Shown piece after piece: positions 1 through 8,769 of a DNA stretch of 64,000 bases. Both the position numbers and the translations under genes were made by a program. The notes under the pieces are model-generated. The model was not told the DNA's origin and searched no databases. It saw nothing but the letters and a program-made list of their open reading frames with translations. Location: contig CP096136.1 of NCBI GenBank assembly GCA_023213215.1, forward strand, positions 1,426,001 to 1,490,000, given 5' to 3'. The DNA comes from Flavobacterium sp. JAD_PAG50586_2 (GTDB taxonomy: Bacteria > Bacteroidota > Bacteroidia > Flavobacteriales > Flavobacteriaceae). Each line of letters starts with the position of its first letter. The first letter of the stretch is position 1.

Positions 1-783
1 TCCGGTACGGCCAAAACCGCTCATTACCTCATCGGCAACGAACAGGATTCCGTATTTCTCGCAAAGTGCTTTTACGCCTTTTAAATAACCTTTTGGATAA
101 TGCAGGCAGCCTGAAGACCCACTTTCACCTTCAAAAATGAAAGCCGCAATATTGGTTTTCCCTTCCAGATGAATGATTCTTTCTACGTATTCTAAGCTTA
201 AACTCAATTTCGTAGTTTCATCTAAATCCTTCATTCCAAAGAAATAATAAGGATCATCTAAATGGACTGCATTGGGCATTTGTTGGGAATCGTTTGCTAG
301 TTTCCTTGGGTCGCCACCGACTGTCATTCCACCGATTGAACCTCCGTGGAAGGCTCTGTATCTTCCTATGATTTTATGTCTTCCTGTGTACAATCTGGCG
401 AGTTTGATTGCGTTGTCGATTGATGAAGTCCCACATAAAGTGTAGAATGCTTTATTCAAATCGCCCGGACAGATTTCGGCTAATTTTTTAGATAATTTAG
501 CTCTTACTTCTGTTGTGCAACTTGGCGTTACAAAACTCACTTTCTGCATTTGCTCTACTACCGCTTCAGTTACACGCTGGTCGCCATGACCAATATTTAC
601 CGACATTAGGCCAGAAGAAAAATCGATAATCCTGTTACCGTCGTAATCGTATAAATAAACGCCTTCGGCTCTTTCTATTACAATTGGGTTCACTGCAGCC
701 TGAGCCGACCATGAAAACAAGCTGTATTCTTTGCTGTCGTTGATGATTTGTTCCTTGGTTAAGGATTGCTCTTTTGTTATCAT
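1..783 (-). CDS. Class III (omega) aminotransferase, C-terminal part cut by window edge
   Basis: PLP-dependent fold-type I aminotransferase, about 261 residues visible from the ATG at 783. The N-terminal half reads cleanly: GHGD near residue 60, an LCGTSSIDNAIKLAR stretch that binds the PLP phosphate, FHGGS and TVGGDPR, then ADEVMSGFGRTG, whose Asp contacts the PLP ring nitrogen. The Schiff-base lysine lies outside the window. The gene sits 238 bases before a methylmalonate-semialdehyde dehydrogenase gene on the same strand. In reductive pyrimidine breakdown a beta-alanine (or beta-aminoisobutyrate) transaminase produces the semialdehyde which that enzyme oxidises, so this is my preferred role. 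Other amine:pyruvate transaminases share these motifs. Family is certain, substrate is inferred. Confidence 0.85.
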   Translation of the reverse strand, partial: MITKEQSLTKEQIINDSKEYSLFSWSAQAAVNPIVIERAEGVYLYDYDGNRIIDFSSGLMSVNIGHGDQRVTEAVVEQMQKVSFVTPSCTTEVRAKLSKKLAEICPGDLNKAFYTLCGTSSIDNAIKLARLYTGRHKIIGRYRAFHGGSIGGMTVGGDPRKLANDSQQMPNAVHLDDPYYFFGMKDLDETTKLSLSLEYVERIIHLEGKTNIAAFIFEGESGSSGCLHYPKGYLKGVKALCEKYGILFVADEVMSGFGRTG

Positions 784-849
784 GCTTTGTTCTATTTTGA
801 ATTTTAAATTTTGAATTTTAAATGGGTTTCCTAAATAATCAAAATGCCT

Positions 850-955
850 TAGCCCCGATAGAAGGGAAAATCCTTTTTTGTTTTTACGAAAAGCCCCTCG
901 ACTGCGCTCGGGGTGACAGAAACAAAAAGATTGGAATGATAGCGGGATTAGCTCC
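850..955 (+). repeat. Dispersed intergenic repeat, copy 1
   Basis: Starts TAGCCCCGATAGAAGGG and ends AGCGGGATTAGCTCC. Its middle holds a CCTCGACTGCGCTCGGGG hairpin (895-912). It is flanked by AT-rich segments that are inverted relative to each other (797-824 and 960-997). Same family as the copies near 6134, 21331, 27331, 39250, 51695 and 59933. Confidence 0.75.
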
Positions 956-1021
956 TAAATAATTCAAAATTCAAAATTTATAATTTATAATTTAAAATAA
1001 TTCTTTCTTAGCTCATCCAGT

Positions 1022-2464
1022 TTACGCCTGCTTCGGCATTCCATTTGATAGTGCTTTTTTCAATTTGGTCCAAAACTCGATGGAGCTTTTTCCTGTGATA
1101 TCACCAACTCCGAATTTGCTTTCGTTCCAACCACCAAAGCTGAACGGCTCTCTCGGAACCGGAACTCCAACGTTCACACCAATCATTCCGGCGCTGGCCT
1201 TATCGATGATGTAACGCGCCATTCCGCCGTTTTGGGTAAATACGCTTGCTGCATTTCCGTAGGGGTTTTTATTCTCGATTGCTAAGGCTTCGTCAACTGT
1301 TTTGGTTCTTATGATTGAGATTACCGGCCCGAAGATTTCTTCTGTGGCTACACTCATTTCGGGAGTTACAAAATCTATTACGGTTGGCCCGACATAGGTT
1401 CCGTTTTCCTTTCCGGCTACTTTGGTGTTTCTGCCGTCAACCAATATTTTGGCGCCATCTTTTTCAGCCTGAGAAATATAACTTTCAATTCTTTGCTGGG
1501 ATTCTTTATTGATAACCGCTCCGAGATTTTGCCCCGGAATTATTTTTCGTGCTTCATCACATATTTTAGCCACAATCGCATCTACATTTCCAACGCCAAT
1601 CATTGCAGAAGCCGCCATACAACGCTGTCCGGCACAACCTGACATGGATGCCGCTACGTTCTGAGCGGTCATATCCGGAATAGCATCCGGCAGGACCAAT
1701 AAGTGGTTTTTGGCACCACCCAGCGACAGGCATCTTTTGTAATTTGAAGTTGCACGCTGATAGACAATCTTCGCCACTTTGGTAGAACCGACAAAAGAAA
1801 CGGCTTCTATATTTGGATGATCACAGATAGCATTTACGATATCCACATCGCCATGAACCACGTTGAAAACCCCATCGGGCAAACCAGCTTCTTTTAATAA
1901 TTCGGCTAATCTTCCGCAGCTTAAAGGCACCTTTTCGGAAGGTTTTATAATCATGCAGTTTCCTAATGCGATTGCGTTTGGAATTGTCCAGTTCGGAACC
2001 ATTGCCGGAAAGTTAAAGGGTACAATTGAAGCTACTACTCCAAGTGGAACATGTTCAGTTCTACATTCAACCCCTTTGCTTACTTCTAATAATTCGCCGG
2101 TAATTAATTGTGGTAAAGATGTTGCGAATTCGGTAAGTTCGATGCATTTTTCTATTTCGGCTACAGATTCGCCGTATGTTTTTCCGTTTTCTTCGCTGCA
2201 AAGTTCCGCCAGTTCCTTTAGGTTTTCCTCTAATAAGGTTTTGTACCTGAAAAACACTTGTACTCTTTCCTTTATTGGTGTTTTGCTCCAGCCGGGAAAT
2301 GCGGCTTGGGCTGCTTTTACAGCATCATCTAAATCTTTGGCACTTGACATTGGAACTGTGGAAAGATGATTGCCATCCAAAGGCGAAATAACATCCATTG
2401 TATTGGTGTTGGAAGCGTTGACAAACTGGCCTCCGATATAATTCTGTATTGCTTTGTATTTCAT
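1022..2464 (-). CDS. mmsA: CoA-acylating methylmalonate-semialdehyde dehydrogenase
   Basis: 480-residue aldehyde dehydrogenase of the MmsA group, which converts malonate or methylmalonate semialdehyde with CoA and NAD+ to acetyl-CoA or propionyl-CoA. Length matches the family. Visible motifs: IVPFNFPAMVPNW and IKPSEKVP of the NAD site, FVGSTKVAKIVYQ, the catalytic Cys in SGCAGQRCMA, and EEIFGPVISI near the C-terminus. The ATG at 2464 gives the canonical start with YIGGQFV close behind. It follows, on the minus strand, the aminotransferase gene's upstream side, so the pair fits beta-alanine or beta-aminoisobutyrate breakdown. Valine degradation is an alternative role. No other pathway gene lies in the window to decide between them. 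Confidence 0.93.
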   Translation of the reverse strand: MKYKAIQNYIGGQFVNASNTNTMDVISPLDGNHLSTVPMSSAKDLDDAVKAAQAAFPGWSKTPIKERVQVFFRYKTLLEENLKELAELCSEENGKTYGESVAEIEKCIELTEFATSLPQLITGELLEVSKGVECRTEHVPLGVVASIVPFNFPAMVPNWTIPNAIALGNCMIIKPSEKVPLSCGRLAELLKEAGLPDGVFNVVHGDVDIVNAICDHPNIEAVSFVGSTKVAKIVYQRATSNYKRCLSLGGAKNHLLVLPDAIPDMTAQNVAASMSGCAGQRCMAASAMIGVGNVDAIVAKICDEARKIIPGQNLGAVINKESQQRIESYISQAEKDGAKILVDGRNTKVAGKENGTYVGPTVIDFVTPEMSVATEEIFGPVISIIRTKTVDEALAIENKNPYGNAASVFTQNGGMARYIIDKASAGMIGVNVGVPVPREPFSFGGWNESKFGVGDITGKSSIEFWTKLKKALSNGMPKQA

Positions 2465-2683
2465 TGAAATCGTAGTGTTTTTGGTTATTTTAAAAAATTC
2501 CGAACATCTAATTTGCTTATTTAATTGAAATAAAAAAAATAATCCTTTGCTTTTTTTGTTAAAACATCTTATTTATTTTCATTTTTAATAATTTCAATGC
2601 CTTTAAATTCATAATATACTCGTTAAATAATTGAAAAGTCTTCATTTTAAGAATTTGATAAAATAATGGAAAGCCACAAAAAA

Positions 2684-2707
2684 ACCCGTGAATTACTTCA
2701 CGGGTTC
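2684..2707 (-). terminator. Intrinsic terminator of the deoC operon
   Basis: AACCCGTGAA-TTAC-TTCACGGGTT stem-loop, 10-bp perfect stem. Read on the minus strand it is followed by a run of T. It lies 23 bases past the stop of the aldehyde dehydrogenase-like gene and closes that operon. Confidence 0.85.
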
Positions 2708-2729
2708 TGATTTATTTTAATTGACTTTT

Positions 2730-3611
2730 CTAATATCCTGCGCCAGCTCCTGCAATTACTTCAATGGGATGCCATGTAGTTTTAGTTTCCTGGAAATCAT
2801 TTATTAGGTAAGGTGATTCGTGTTTATCATCAAAATAATCTCCGTCTTCGCGAATGATAACCCGTTTTAGATTCTCGATAGCTAAATCCTGGATTTTCGC
2901 AATCATCTCTGAATCCTTTCCGCAGTATAAAATTGCATTCACATCTTTGTGGGCTGCAAATTGCGTAAGTAATTCTGTTTGGTTTCCGGTAAGGATATTT
3001 ACAACACCGCCCGGAACATCGGAAGTTGCCAGCACTTCTCCAAAAGTAACCGCGCATAAGGCCAATTGTTCAGAGGCTAAAACCACACAGGTATTTCCAC
3101 CTGAGATGATGGAAGCGATCTGTGTTACCAATCCCAATAATCCGCTTTGCTGTGGCGCAAAAACCGATACAACACCGGTTGGTTCAGAAACTGAAAAGTT
3201 AAAGAAACTTCCAGAAACCGGATTCACCGTACTGAATAATTGGGTGTATTTGTCACACCATCCTGCATAATAAATCAGGCGGTCGATGCTTAGATCAACT
3301 TCTTGCTGCGCTTTTGCCTTGCTCACTCCCTGCAATTCCAGTTCTTCCACAAACTGCGCTTTTCTTCCTTCGAGGACTTCTGCGATTCTGTAAAGAATCT
3401 GGCAACGGTTGTAAGCCGTTTTGTGTGACCATCCGCCCTGAGCGCTACGGGCTGCTACAACTGCATTCCTAAAATCTTTTACAGACGACCAGCACATGTT
3501 AGCGATTGTTTTTTTGTTCGCTATGAGCGGATAATAACGCCCTGATTCGGTTCTTGGAAAACTTCCGCCGATATATATTTTATACGTTTTCAAAACTTCT
3601 ATTCTTGACAT
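2730..3611 (-). CDS. Truncated aldehyde dehydrogenase-like protein without catalytic cysteine (ALDH16 second-module type)
   Basis: 293 residues, about 60% of a normal aldehyde dehydrogenase. It keeps the N-terminal IYIGGSFPRTESG and the NAD-domain region (VVSVFAPQQSG, FGEVLATSDVPGGVVNILTG) but stops soon after, so the segment with the catalytic Cys and Glu is absent. It ends in a glycine-rich tail, IEVIAGAGAGY. I chose the ATG at 3611 (MSRIEVLKTYKIYIGG), 10 bases after the upstream stop. A TTG at 3629 would add six residues and overlap the previous gene. It directly follows a complete aldehyde dehydrogenase gene. In ALDH16-family proteins a full module is followed by a shortened, non-catalytic second module, so this is probably the second subunit of such a pair. 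Role otherwise unknown. Confidence 0.8.
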   Translation of the reverse strand: MSRIEVLKTYKIYIGGSFPRTESGRYYPLIANKKTIANMCWSSVKDFRNAVVAARSAQGGWSHKTAYNRCQILYRIAEVLEGRKAQFVEELELQGVSKAKAQQEVDLSIDRLIYYAGWCDKYTQLFSTVNPVSGSFFNFSVSEPTGVVSVFAPQQSGLLGLVTQIASIISGGNTCVVLASEQLALCAVTFGEVLATSDVPGGVVNILTGNQTELLTQFAAHKDVNAILYCGKDSEMIAKIQDLAIENLKRVIIREDGDYFDDKHESPYLINDFQETKTTWHPIEVIAGAGAGY

Positions 3612-3621
3612 AATGTTAGTT

Positions 3622-5087
3622 TTAATCAAATTTTAAATAAGGTTCCAATCCGTGTAAACCGCCTTCCCTTCCGAAGCCGCTTTCCTTGTAACCTCCAAAT
3701 GGAGAAGCAGGATCGAACTTGTTGAACGTGTTGGCCCAAACCACTCCGGCTCGCAGTTGCGATGTCATGTTGAAGATTTTCGAACCTTTGTCTGTCCATA
3801 CACCTGCTGATAATCCGTAAGGTGTATTGTTGGCTTTTTCGATGACCTCATCCACAGTCCTGAAGGTTTGAATAGCCAAAACCGGCCCAAAGATTTCTTC
3901 CTGTGCAATTCGGTTGGATTGGCTCACTTTCGTAAAGATTGTCGGCCTGCACCAAAATCCTTTTGAAGGTAAACTGCAGTCAACCTGATACATTTCGGCA
4001 CCTTCATTTTTACCGATTTCAATATATTTACTGATGGTATCTAATTGCTTTTTGGAGTTGATGGCTCCAATATCAGTATTCTTATCTAATGGATCGCCGA
4101 CGTTTAAGGAGTTCATTCGGTCTTTTAATTTCTGAACAACCACATCAAATACGGATTCCTGCACATACAATCTTGAACCTGCACAGCAAACGTGTCCCTG
4201 GTTAAAGAAGATTCCGTTTACGATTCCTTCTACAGCCTGATCTAAGGCGGCATCTTCAAAAATGATATTGGCAGCTTTTCCACCTAATTCCATGGTGGAT
4301 TTTTTAGGTGTTCCGGCAATCGCTTTCATAATGATTTTACCAACAGCGGTTGAACCCGTGAAGGCAATTTTATTGACATCGGGATGATTTACTAAGTGTG
4401 AACCCGTAACTCCGGCACCTGAAACTATGTTTACCACTCCGGCTGGCAATCCTGCTTCCTGAATGACTTCAGCCAATAAATAAGCGGTTAATGGAGTAGT
4501 TTCGGAAGATTTCAACACTACTGTATTTCCTGCTGCTAAAGCCGGTGCTATTTTCCAGGCTGCCATCAATAATGGGAAGTTCCATGGAATGATTTGTCCG
4601 GCAACGCCTAATGCTTTTGGAGTTCTGTTTGGGAAAGCGTATTCCAATTTATCAGCCCATCCGGCATAATAAAAGAAATGAGCTGCCGCTAACGGAACAT
4701 CTACATCACGCGATTCCCGAATGGCTTTTCCGCCGTTTAGGGTTTCCACCACTGCAAATTCCCTTGCTCTTTCCTGTATGATTCTGGCGATTCTGTAGAT
4801 GTATTTTCCTCTTTCCTTTCCTGACAATTTTGACCAGGTAGTATCGTATGCTTTACGGGCTGCTTTTACAGCGGCATCTATATCTGCTTCGTTGGCTTCG
4901 GCGACTTTAGCCAAAACTTTTTCAGTTGCCGGATTTATAGTATCAAAATACTTTCCTGATTTGGGTGCCACAAACTTTCCGTTGATGAACAGGTCGTAAG
5001 TGTCCTTCAGTTTAAAGTGAGTTGTGCTTTCCGGTGCCGGTGCTAAATTCCAGTCGGAACTAAAATCTATTGTATGTTTTTTTCCAT
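3622..5087 (-). CDS. Aldehyde dehydrogenase, catalytic subunit (5' frameshift in this sequence)
   Basis: NAD-dependent aldehyde dehydrogenase with IPWNFPLLMAAWKIAPALA, VLKSSETTPLTA, FTGSTAVGK, MELGGKAANI (Glu region) and the catalytic Cys in NQGHVCCAGSRLY. The open frame begins at a GTG (4971), but about 38 upstream codons encode a sensible N-terminus (DWNLAPAPES, then DLFINGKFV). This joins to an ATG at 5087 if the 7-A run (5077-5083, minus strand) had 8 A. The repaired gene starts 5 bases after the deoC stop. In this operon it plausibly oxidises the acetaldehyde released by DeoC to acetate. That substrate is an inference from context. Confidence 0.88.
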
Positions 5088-5092
5088 TCTAA

Positions 5093-5995
5093 TTAAACTT
5101 TAGAAATATAATCATGTGATTGGTAAATGCCTGTTTTCTGTTTGGCAATTTGTAGCAAAACATCATTCGCTAAACTACTTGCCCCGAAACGGAAATACTC
5201 ATTGTTGAGCCATTTCCCGCCAAGGGTTTCCTTTACCATTAATAAATATTGCAGTGCCAGTTTTGAAGTGGAAATTCCGCCTGCAGGTTTCATTCCAATC
5301 ATGATTCCGGTTTTGTAATAATAATCTCGGATGGCTTCGAGCATTACCAAAGTTACCGGTAATGTTGCAGCTGGTTTGATTTTCCCTGTAGAGGTTTTGA
5401 TGAAATCAGCTCCTGCATACATGGCAATATCGCTTGCCTGTCGCACTTTATCTAATGTTCCGATTTCACCTGTTTCGAGTATGACCTTTAGCCTTACGTC
5501 CTTTCCGCAGGCTTCCTTAATCATTGCAATTTCATCGAAAACAAAATTATATTCACCACTATGGAATTTCCCTCGGCTGATGACCATGTCTACTTCATCG
5601 GCACCGCTATCTACTGCGATTTTAGTGTCGAGTAATTTTATTTCGGCACTGGATTGCCCGCTTGGGAAAGCTGTTGCGACTGAGGCTACCTTTACGCCGG
5701 TTCCCTTCAATTCATTTACGGCAAGCTTAACAAAATTTGGGTAAACACAAACCGCCGCAGTTGTTGGCAGCCCGGGGATATCATCCATTAAGTGATGCGC
5801 CTTGAAGCAAAGCTGCTTTACTTTTTCATCGGTATCAGCGCCTTCGAGTGTCGTTAGGTCAATCATGCTTAAGGCCATTAGAAGGCCCTGCATTTTTGAT
5901 TCCTTCTTTATGCTTCGGGCTGTAATCCTTGCAATCCTGTCTTCGATCCCGACTTGGTCTATTCTTGGGGAATTTAAAAAATCAGTATTTCTCAT
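5093..5995 (-). CDS. deoC: Deoxyribose-phosphate aldolase
   Basis: 300-residue class I aldolase that splits 2-deoxyribose 5-phosphate into glyceraldehyde 3-phosphate and acetaldehyde. Signature blocks: CVYPNFV, VATAFPSGQ, GADEVDMVI, the Schiff-base Lys in FIKTSTGK, and MKPAGGIS. It is about 40 residues longer than E. coli DeoC, mainly from an N-terminal extension (first ~40 residues), as in the longer DeoC group. First gene of a three-gene minus-strand operon with the two aldehyde dehydrogenase-type genes. Together they would let the cell use deoxyribose from DNA as carbon. Confidence 0.95.
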   Translation of the reverse strand: MRNTDFLNSPRIDQVGIEDRIARITARSIKKESKMQGLLMALSMIDLTTLEGADTDEKVKQLCFKAHHLMDDIPGLPTTAAVCVYPNFVKLAVNELKGTGVKVASVATAFPSGQSSAEIKLLDTKIAVDSGADEVDMVISRGKFHSGEYNFVFDEIAMIKEACGKDVRLKVILETGEIGTLDKVRQASDIAMYAGADFIKTSTGKIKPAATLPVTLVMLEAIRDYYYKTGIMIGMKPAGGISTSKLALQYLLMVKETLGGKWLNNEYFRFGASSLANDVLLQIAKQKTGIYQSHDYISKV

Positions 5996-6133
5996 TTATA
6001 TTTCAATTAAATCGATGGCTTCCTATTGATTTTAAATCAACACCAACAAACAAATATATAAATAAGTTAATTAGAATAGTGTTCAGTGGACAGATTTTAG
6101 TGTTCAGTGCCTTAAAGCAGCTAAACGTATCGC

Positions 6134-6243
6134 TAGCCCCGATAGCAGTGGAAATCCTGGCATTGCGCAACATAAATGGGATGAGATTGCTTCGTTCCCC
6201 GCAATGACAGATTGTAGCGGATAGCGGGATGTGAACATCCTAA
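6134..6243 (+). repeat. Dispersed intergenic repeat, copy 2 (in the 5996-6382 gap)
   Basis: Begins TAGCCCCGATAGCAGTGG and ends with GTAGCGGATAGCGGGATG and CATCCTAA. The middle carries a Cys-less filler GATTGCTTCGTTCCCCGC. The 387-base gap between deoC and the M13 peptidase gene holds only this repeat, an imperfect AGTGTTCAGTG duplication near 6078-6109, and the promoter of the next gene. Confidence 0.7.
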
Positions 6244-6351
6244 ATAAAATAGATGCCGTGCTCCAAACAACAAATAATTAAAAGACTGTAACAAACGTAT
6301 AGTTAGTGATGTCTAACGTTTCATTAACTTATTATCGGCTATTTTTTTTAT

Positions 6352-6359
6352 TACCTTAG
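6352..6359 (+). promoter_or_regulatory. Probable -7 box of the M13 peptidase gene
   Basis: TACCTTAG, one mismatch from TAnnTTTG, 23 bases before the ATG at 6383. No convincing -33 TTTG was seen, so this is only suggestive. Confidence 0.4.
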
Positions 6360-6382
6360 CGGATTAACTAACAAACCAATCA

Positions 6383-8400
6383 ATGAAAAACATCAAAATG
6401 GCTATTTTAGCGTCGGCCTTAGTAATGGCTTCGTGTGCTAAAAAAGAAGAACTTACATCAGGTATCAATACAAAGAATATGGATACCAAAGTAAAACCAG
6501 GCGATAACTTTGCCAATTATGTAAACGGTGCCTGGCTAAAAACCATGAAGATTCCGGCTGATAAAGCTTCTTATGGTGCTTTTGACATGCTATACGACAA
6601 ATCACAAAAAGACGTAAAGGCGATTATTGAAGCGGCGGCAAAAGGGAACATGCTGACGGCAGTGACGAACAAAAAATCGGCGACTGTTATTCTTCTTTCA
6701 TGAATCGAAAAGACAGGGATGCCAAAGGAATAAAACCTATTGAAGGTGAATTAAAAAATATAGATGCCATTGCCAATTATAATGACCTGGCAAGCTATTT
6801 TGGAAGAGCTAACAGAATTGGAGGTTCGGTTCCATTCAACATTTCAGTGTATACTGATTTTAAAGATCCAACTAAATACACCCTAATCACATGGCAGGCA
6901 GGATTGGGTCTTTCTGAACGGGAATATTATCTTTCCACTGATGCCAAGATGGTAGATATCCGTACAAAATATGTCGCTCATGTTGAGAAAATGCTGCAAA
7001 TGTGCGCTATTCCGAATCCGACTGAAAGTGCGGCAAAAATCATGGCGTTGGAAACAAGCCTCGCTGCACAGCATATGAAAAAAGAGGATACTCGTGATAT
7101 GGTTAAATTATACAACCCATATGCAACCGCAGATTTGAAAAAATTGATGCCCGATTTTAACTGGACAGCCATGCTGACGGAAGCGAAAATCGAAAAAGAA
7201 AAAAACATTGTAGTAACTCAGGTGGAGTATCTCAAAAGTTTAAACAATATTATAAAAAGCACACCAATTGACACTTGGAAAACGTATCTTAAATGGGGAT
7301 TAATCAATACCTCAGCCAGCATATTAACTACTGAGCTGGACAAACAGAATTTCGATTTTTATTCCAAAACACTAAACGGAACAGAAAAACCGGAAGAGGA
7401 TTGGAAACGTGCTGTAGGTACGGTAAATGGTAGTTTGGGTGAGATTGTTGGAAAAGTATATGTTGAAAAACATTTCTCTCCCGAAGCAAAAGAGCGTATG
7501 GTTGGCATGGTAAAAAACCTTTTAAAAGCCTATGCTGAAAGCATCAAGAAATTAGACTGGATGAGTCCGGCTACCAAAAAAGAAGCACTTAGCAAAGTAG
7601 ATAAATTTATGATCAAGATTGGCTATCCGGACAAATGGAGGGATTACTCTACTTTGAAAATTGCCAAAAATGATTTGTATGGCAACACCCAAAGAGTTTT
7701 GGAATTTGAATACAAAAGAAACCTGGATAAATTGGGCAAACCTGTTGACAGGGCTGAATGGGGAATGACACCACAAATGGTAAACGCCTATTACAATCCT
7801 TCGCTTAATGAAATTGTTTTCCCTGCTGCAATTTTACAGCCGCCTTTCTTTGATTTGAAAGCAGATGACGCTGTGAATTATGGTGCTATTGGCGCTGTAA
7901 TTGGCCACGAAATTGGCCACGGTTTTGACGATCAGGGAAGCACATTTGATGGTGATGGTGTAATGAAAAACTGGTGGACACCAGCAGATTTAGCTGCCTT
8001 TAAAGCAAAAACCGGAGCTTTGGTTGCACAATATAGCAGCTTTAAGGCATTCCCGGATTTGAGTGTAAACGGCGATTATACTTTGGGTGAAAACATTGGT
8101 GACCTTGGCGGATTAAGTATAGCTATTAAAGCTTATAAAGAAAGCCTTGGCGGAAAAGAAGCTCCGGTAATGGATGGTTTTACAGGAATGCAGCGTGTGT
8201 TCTTAGGCTGGGGACAGGTTTGGGGAGAAAAAACACGTGAGGAAGCACTTAGAAGCCAGATTGCACGTGACCCACATTCACCGGCTAAATTCAGGATTAA
8301 TGGTGTAGTCAGAAACGTTCCTGAATTTTATGAAGCTTTCAATATCAAACCAACAGATTCCTTATACCTTGCTCCGGAAAAAAGAGTTAAGATTTGGTAA
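6383..8400 (+). CDS. M13 (neprilysin/PepO-like) zinc metallopeptidase lipoprotein, frameshifted
   Basis: Exported endopeptidase of family M13. The N-terminus has a lipoprotein signal ending MASC-AKK. M13 start motifs (PGDNFANYVNGAWL) lie in the first frame (6383-6703) and the rest is read from about 6655 in the next frame. At 6648-6651 the sequence AACATG breaks the frame. AACAATG would restore a continuous protein through ADGSDEQKIGD. Catalytic GHEIGHGFDD (HExxH) and the third zinc ligand in ENIGDLGG are intact, and the C-terminus ends in the usual RVKIW. Repaired length about 673 residues, normal for M13. A second, intact paralogue is at 33178-35232. The break is probably a sequencing error. 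Confidence 0.9.
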
Positions 8401-8421
8401 TATTTGAAATAATAAATGAGA

Positions 8422-8449
8422 AGCCCAACATTACTGTTGGGCTTTTTTT
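8422..8449 (+). terminator. Intrinsic terminator after the M13 gene
   Basis: AGCCCAAC-ATTACT-GTTGGGCT stem-loop followed by seven T, 22 bases past the stop. Confidence 0.9.
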
Positions 8450-8460
8450 ATCTTAATAGT

Positions 8461-8655
8461 TTATGCTTCGTCTTTGGTGTTTTTTACCAAACCTATGCCT
8501 GATATAAAAAATACGGCACCTAAAATTCCAAAGATAATCAATCCCCTAATGTCTCGTTCCCCACCCGATGTAGATGCGAAAATTACCGCTGCATATATCA
8601 ATCCGCCAATTCCCAATAGGGTTAAGATGGCTCCAAATGTTCTTTTTAAATTCAT
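8461..8655 (-). CDS. Small two-helix membrane protein, function unknown
   Basis: 64 residues with two hydrophobic spans (about 9-27, LTLLGIGGLIYAAVIFA, and about 39-57, LIIFGILGAVFFISGIGLV) separated by a short charged loop GGERDIRG. The ATG at 8655 begins MNLKRTFG and the tail is KNTKDEA. The overlapping opposite-strand reading (8474-8674) is less protein-like. Small membrane proteins of this shape are common in flavobacteria, but I do not recognise a named family. It is a lone gene between two convergent or tandem transcription units. Confidence 0.65.
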   Translation of the reverse strand: MNLKRTFGAILTLLGIGGLIYAAVIFASTSGGERDIRGLIIFGILGAVFFISGIGLVKNTKDEA

Positions 8656-8769
8656 ACTATTAGTTTTTAAGTGATGTAAAAAGCTGAAGTACGAAGTTGC
8701 TGATTCTATTGCAAACGATGTTATATAGTTATAATGAAATGTTATAGGATTAGGAGTGGAAATTCACAA

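Noticed and set aside
1863..2369. 168-codon open frame on the opposite strand of mmsA
   Set aside because: Shadow of a conserved gene; no family-like sequence or leader.
6078..6109. AGTGTTCAGTG direct duplication as a regulatory site
   Set aside because: Short, imperfect and far from any -7 box; similar simple sequence is common in intergenic DNA of this lineage.
6383..6703. Separate short lipoprotein
   Set aside because: It contains the N-terminal M13 motif and joins the peptidase after one-base repair.
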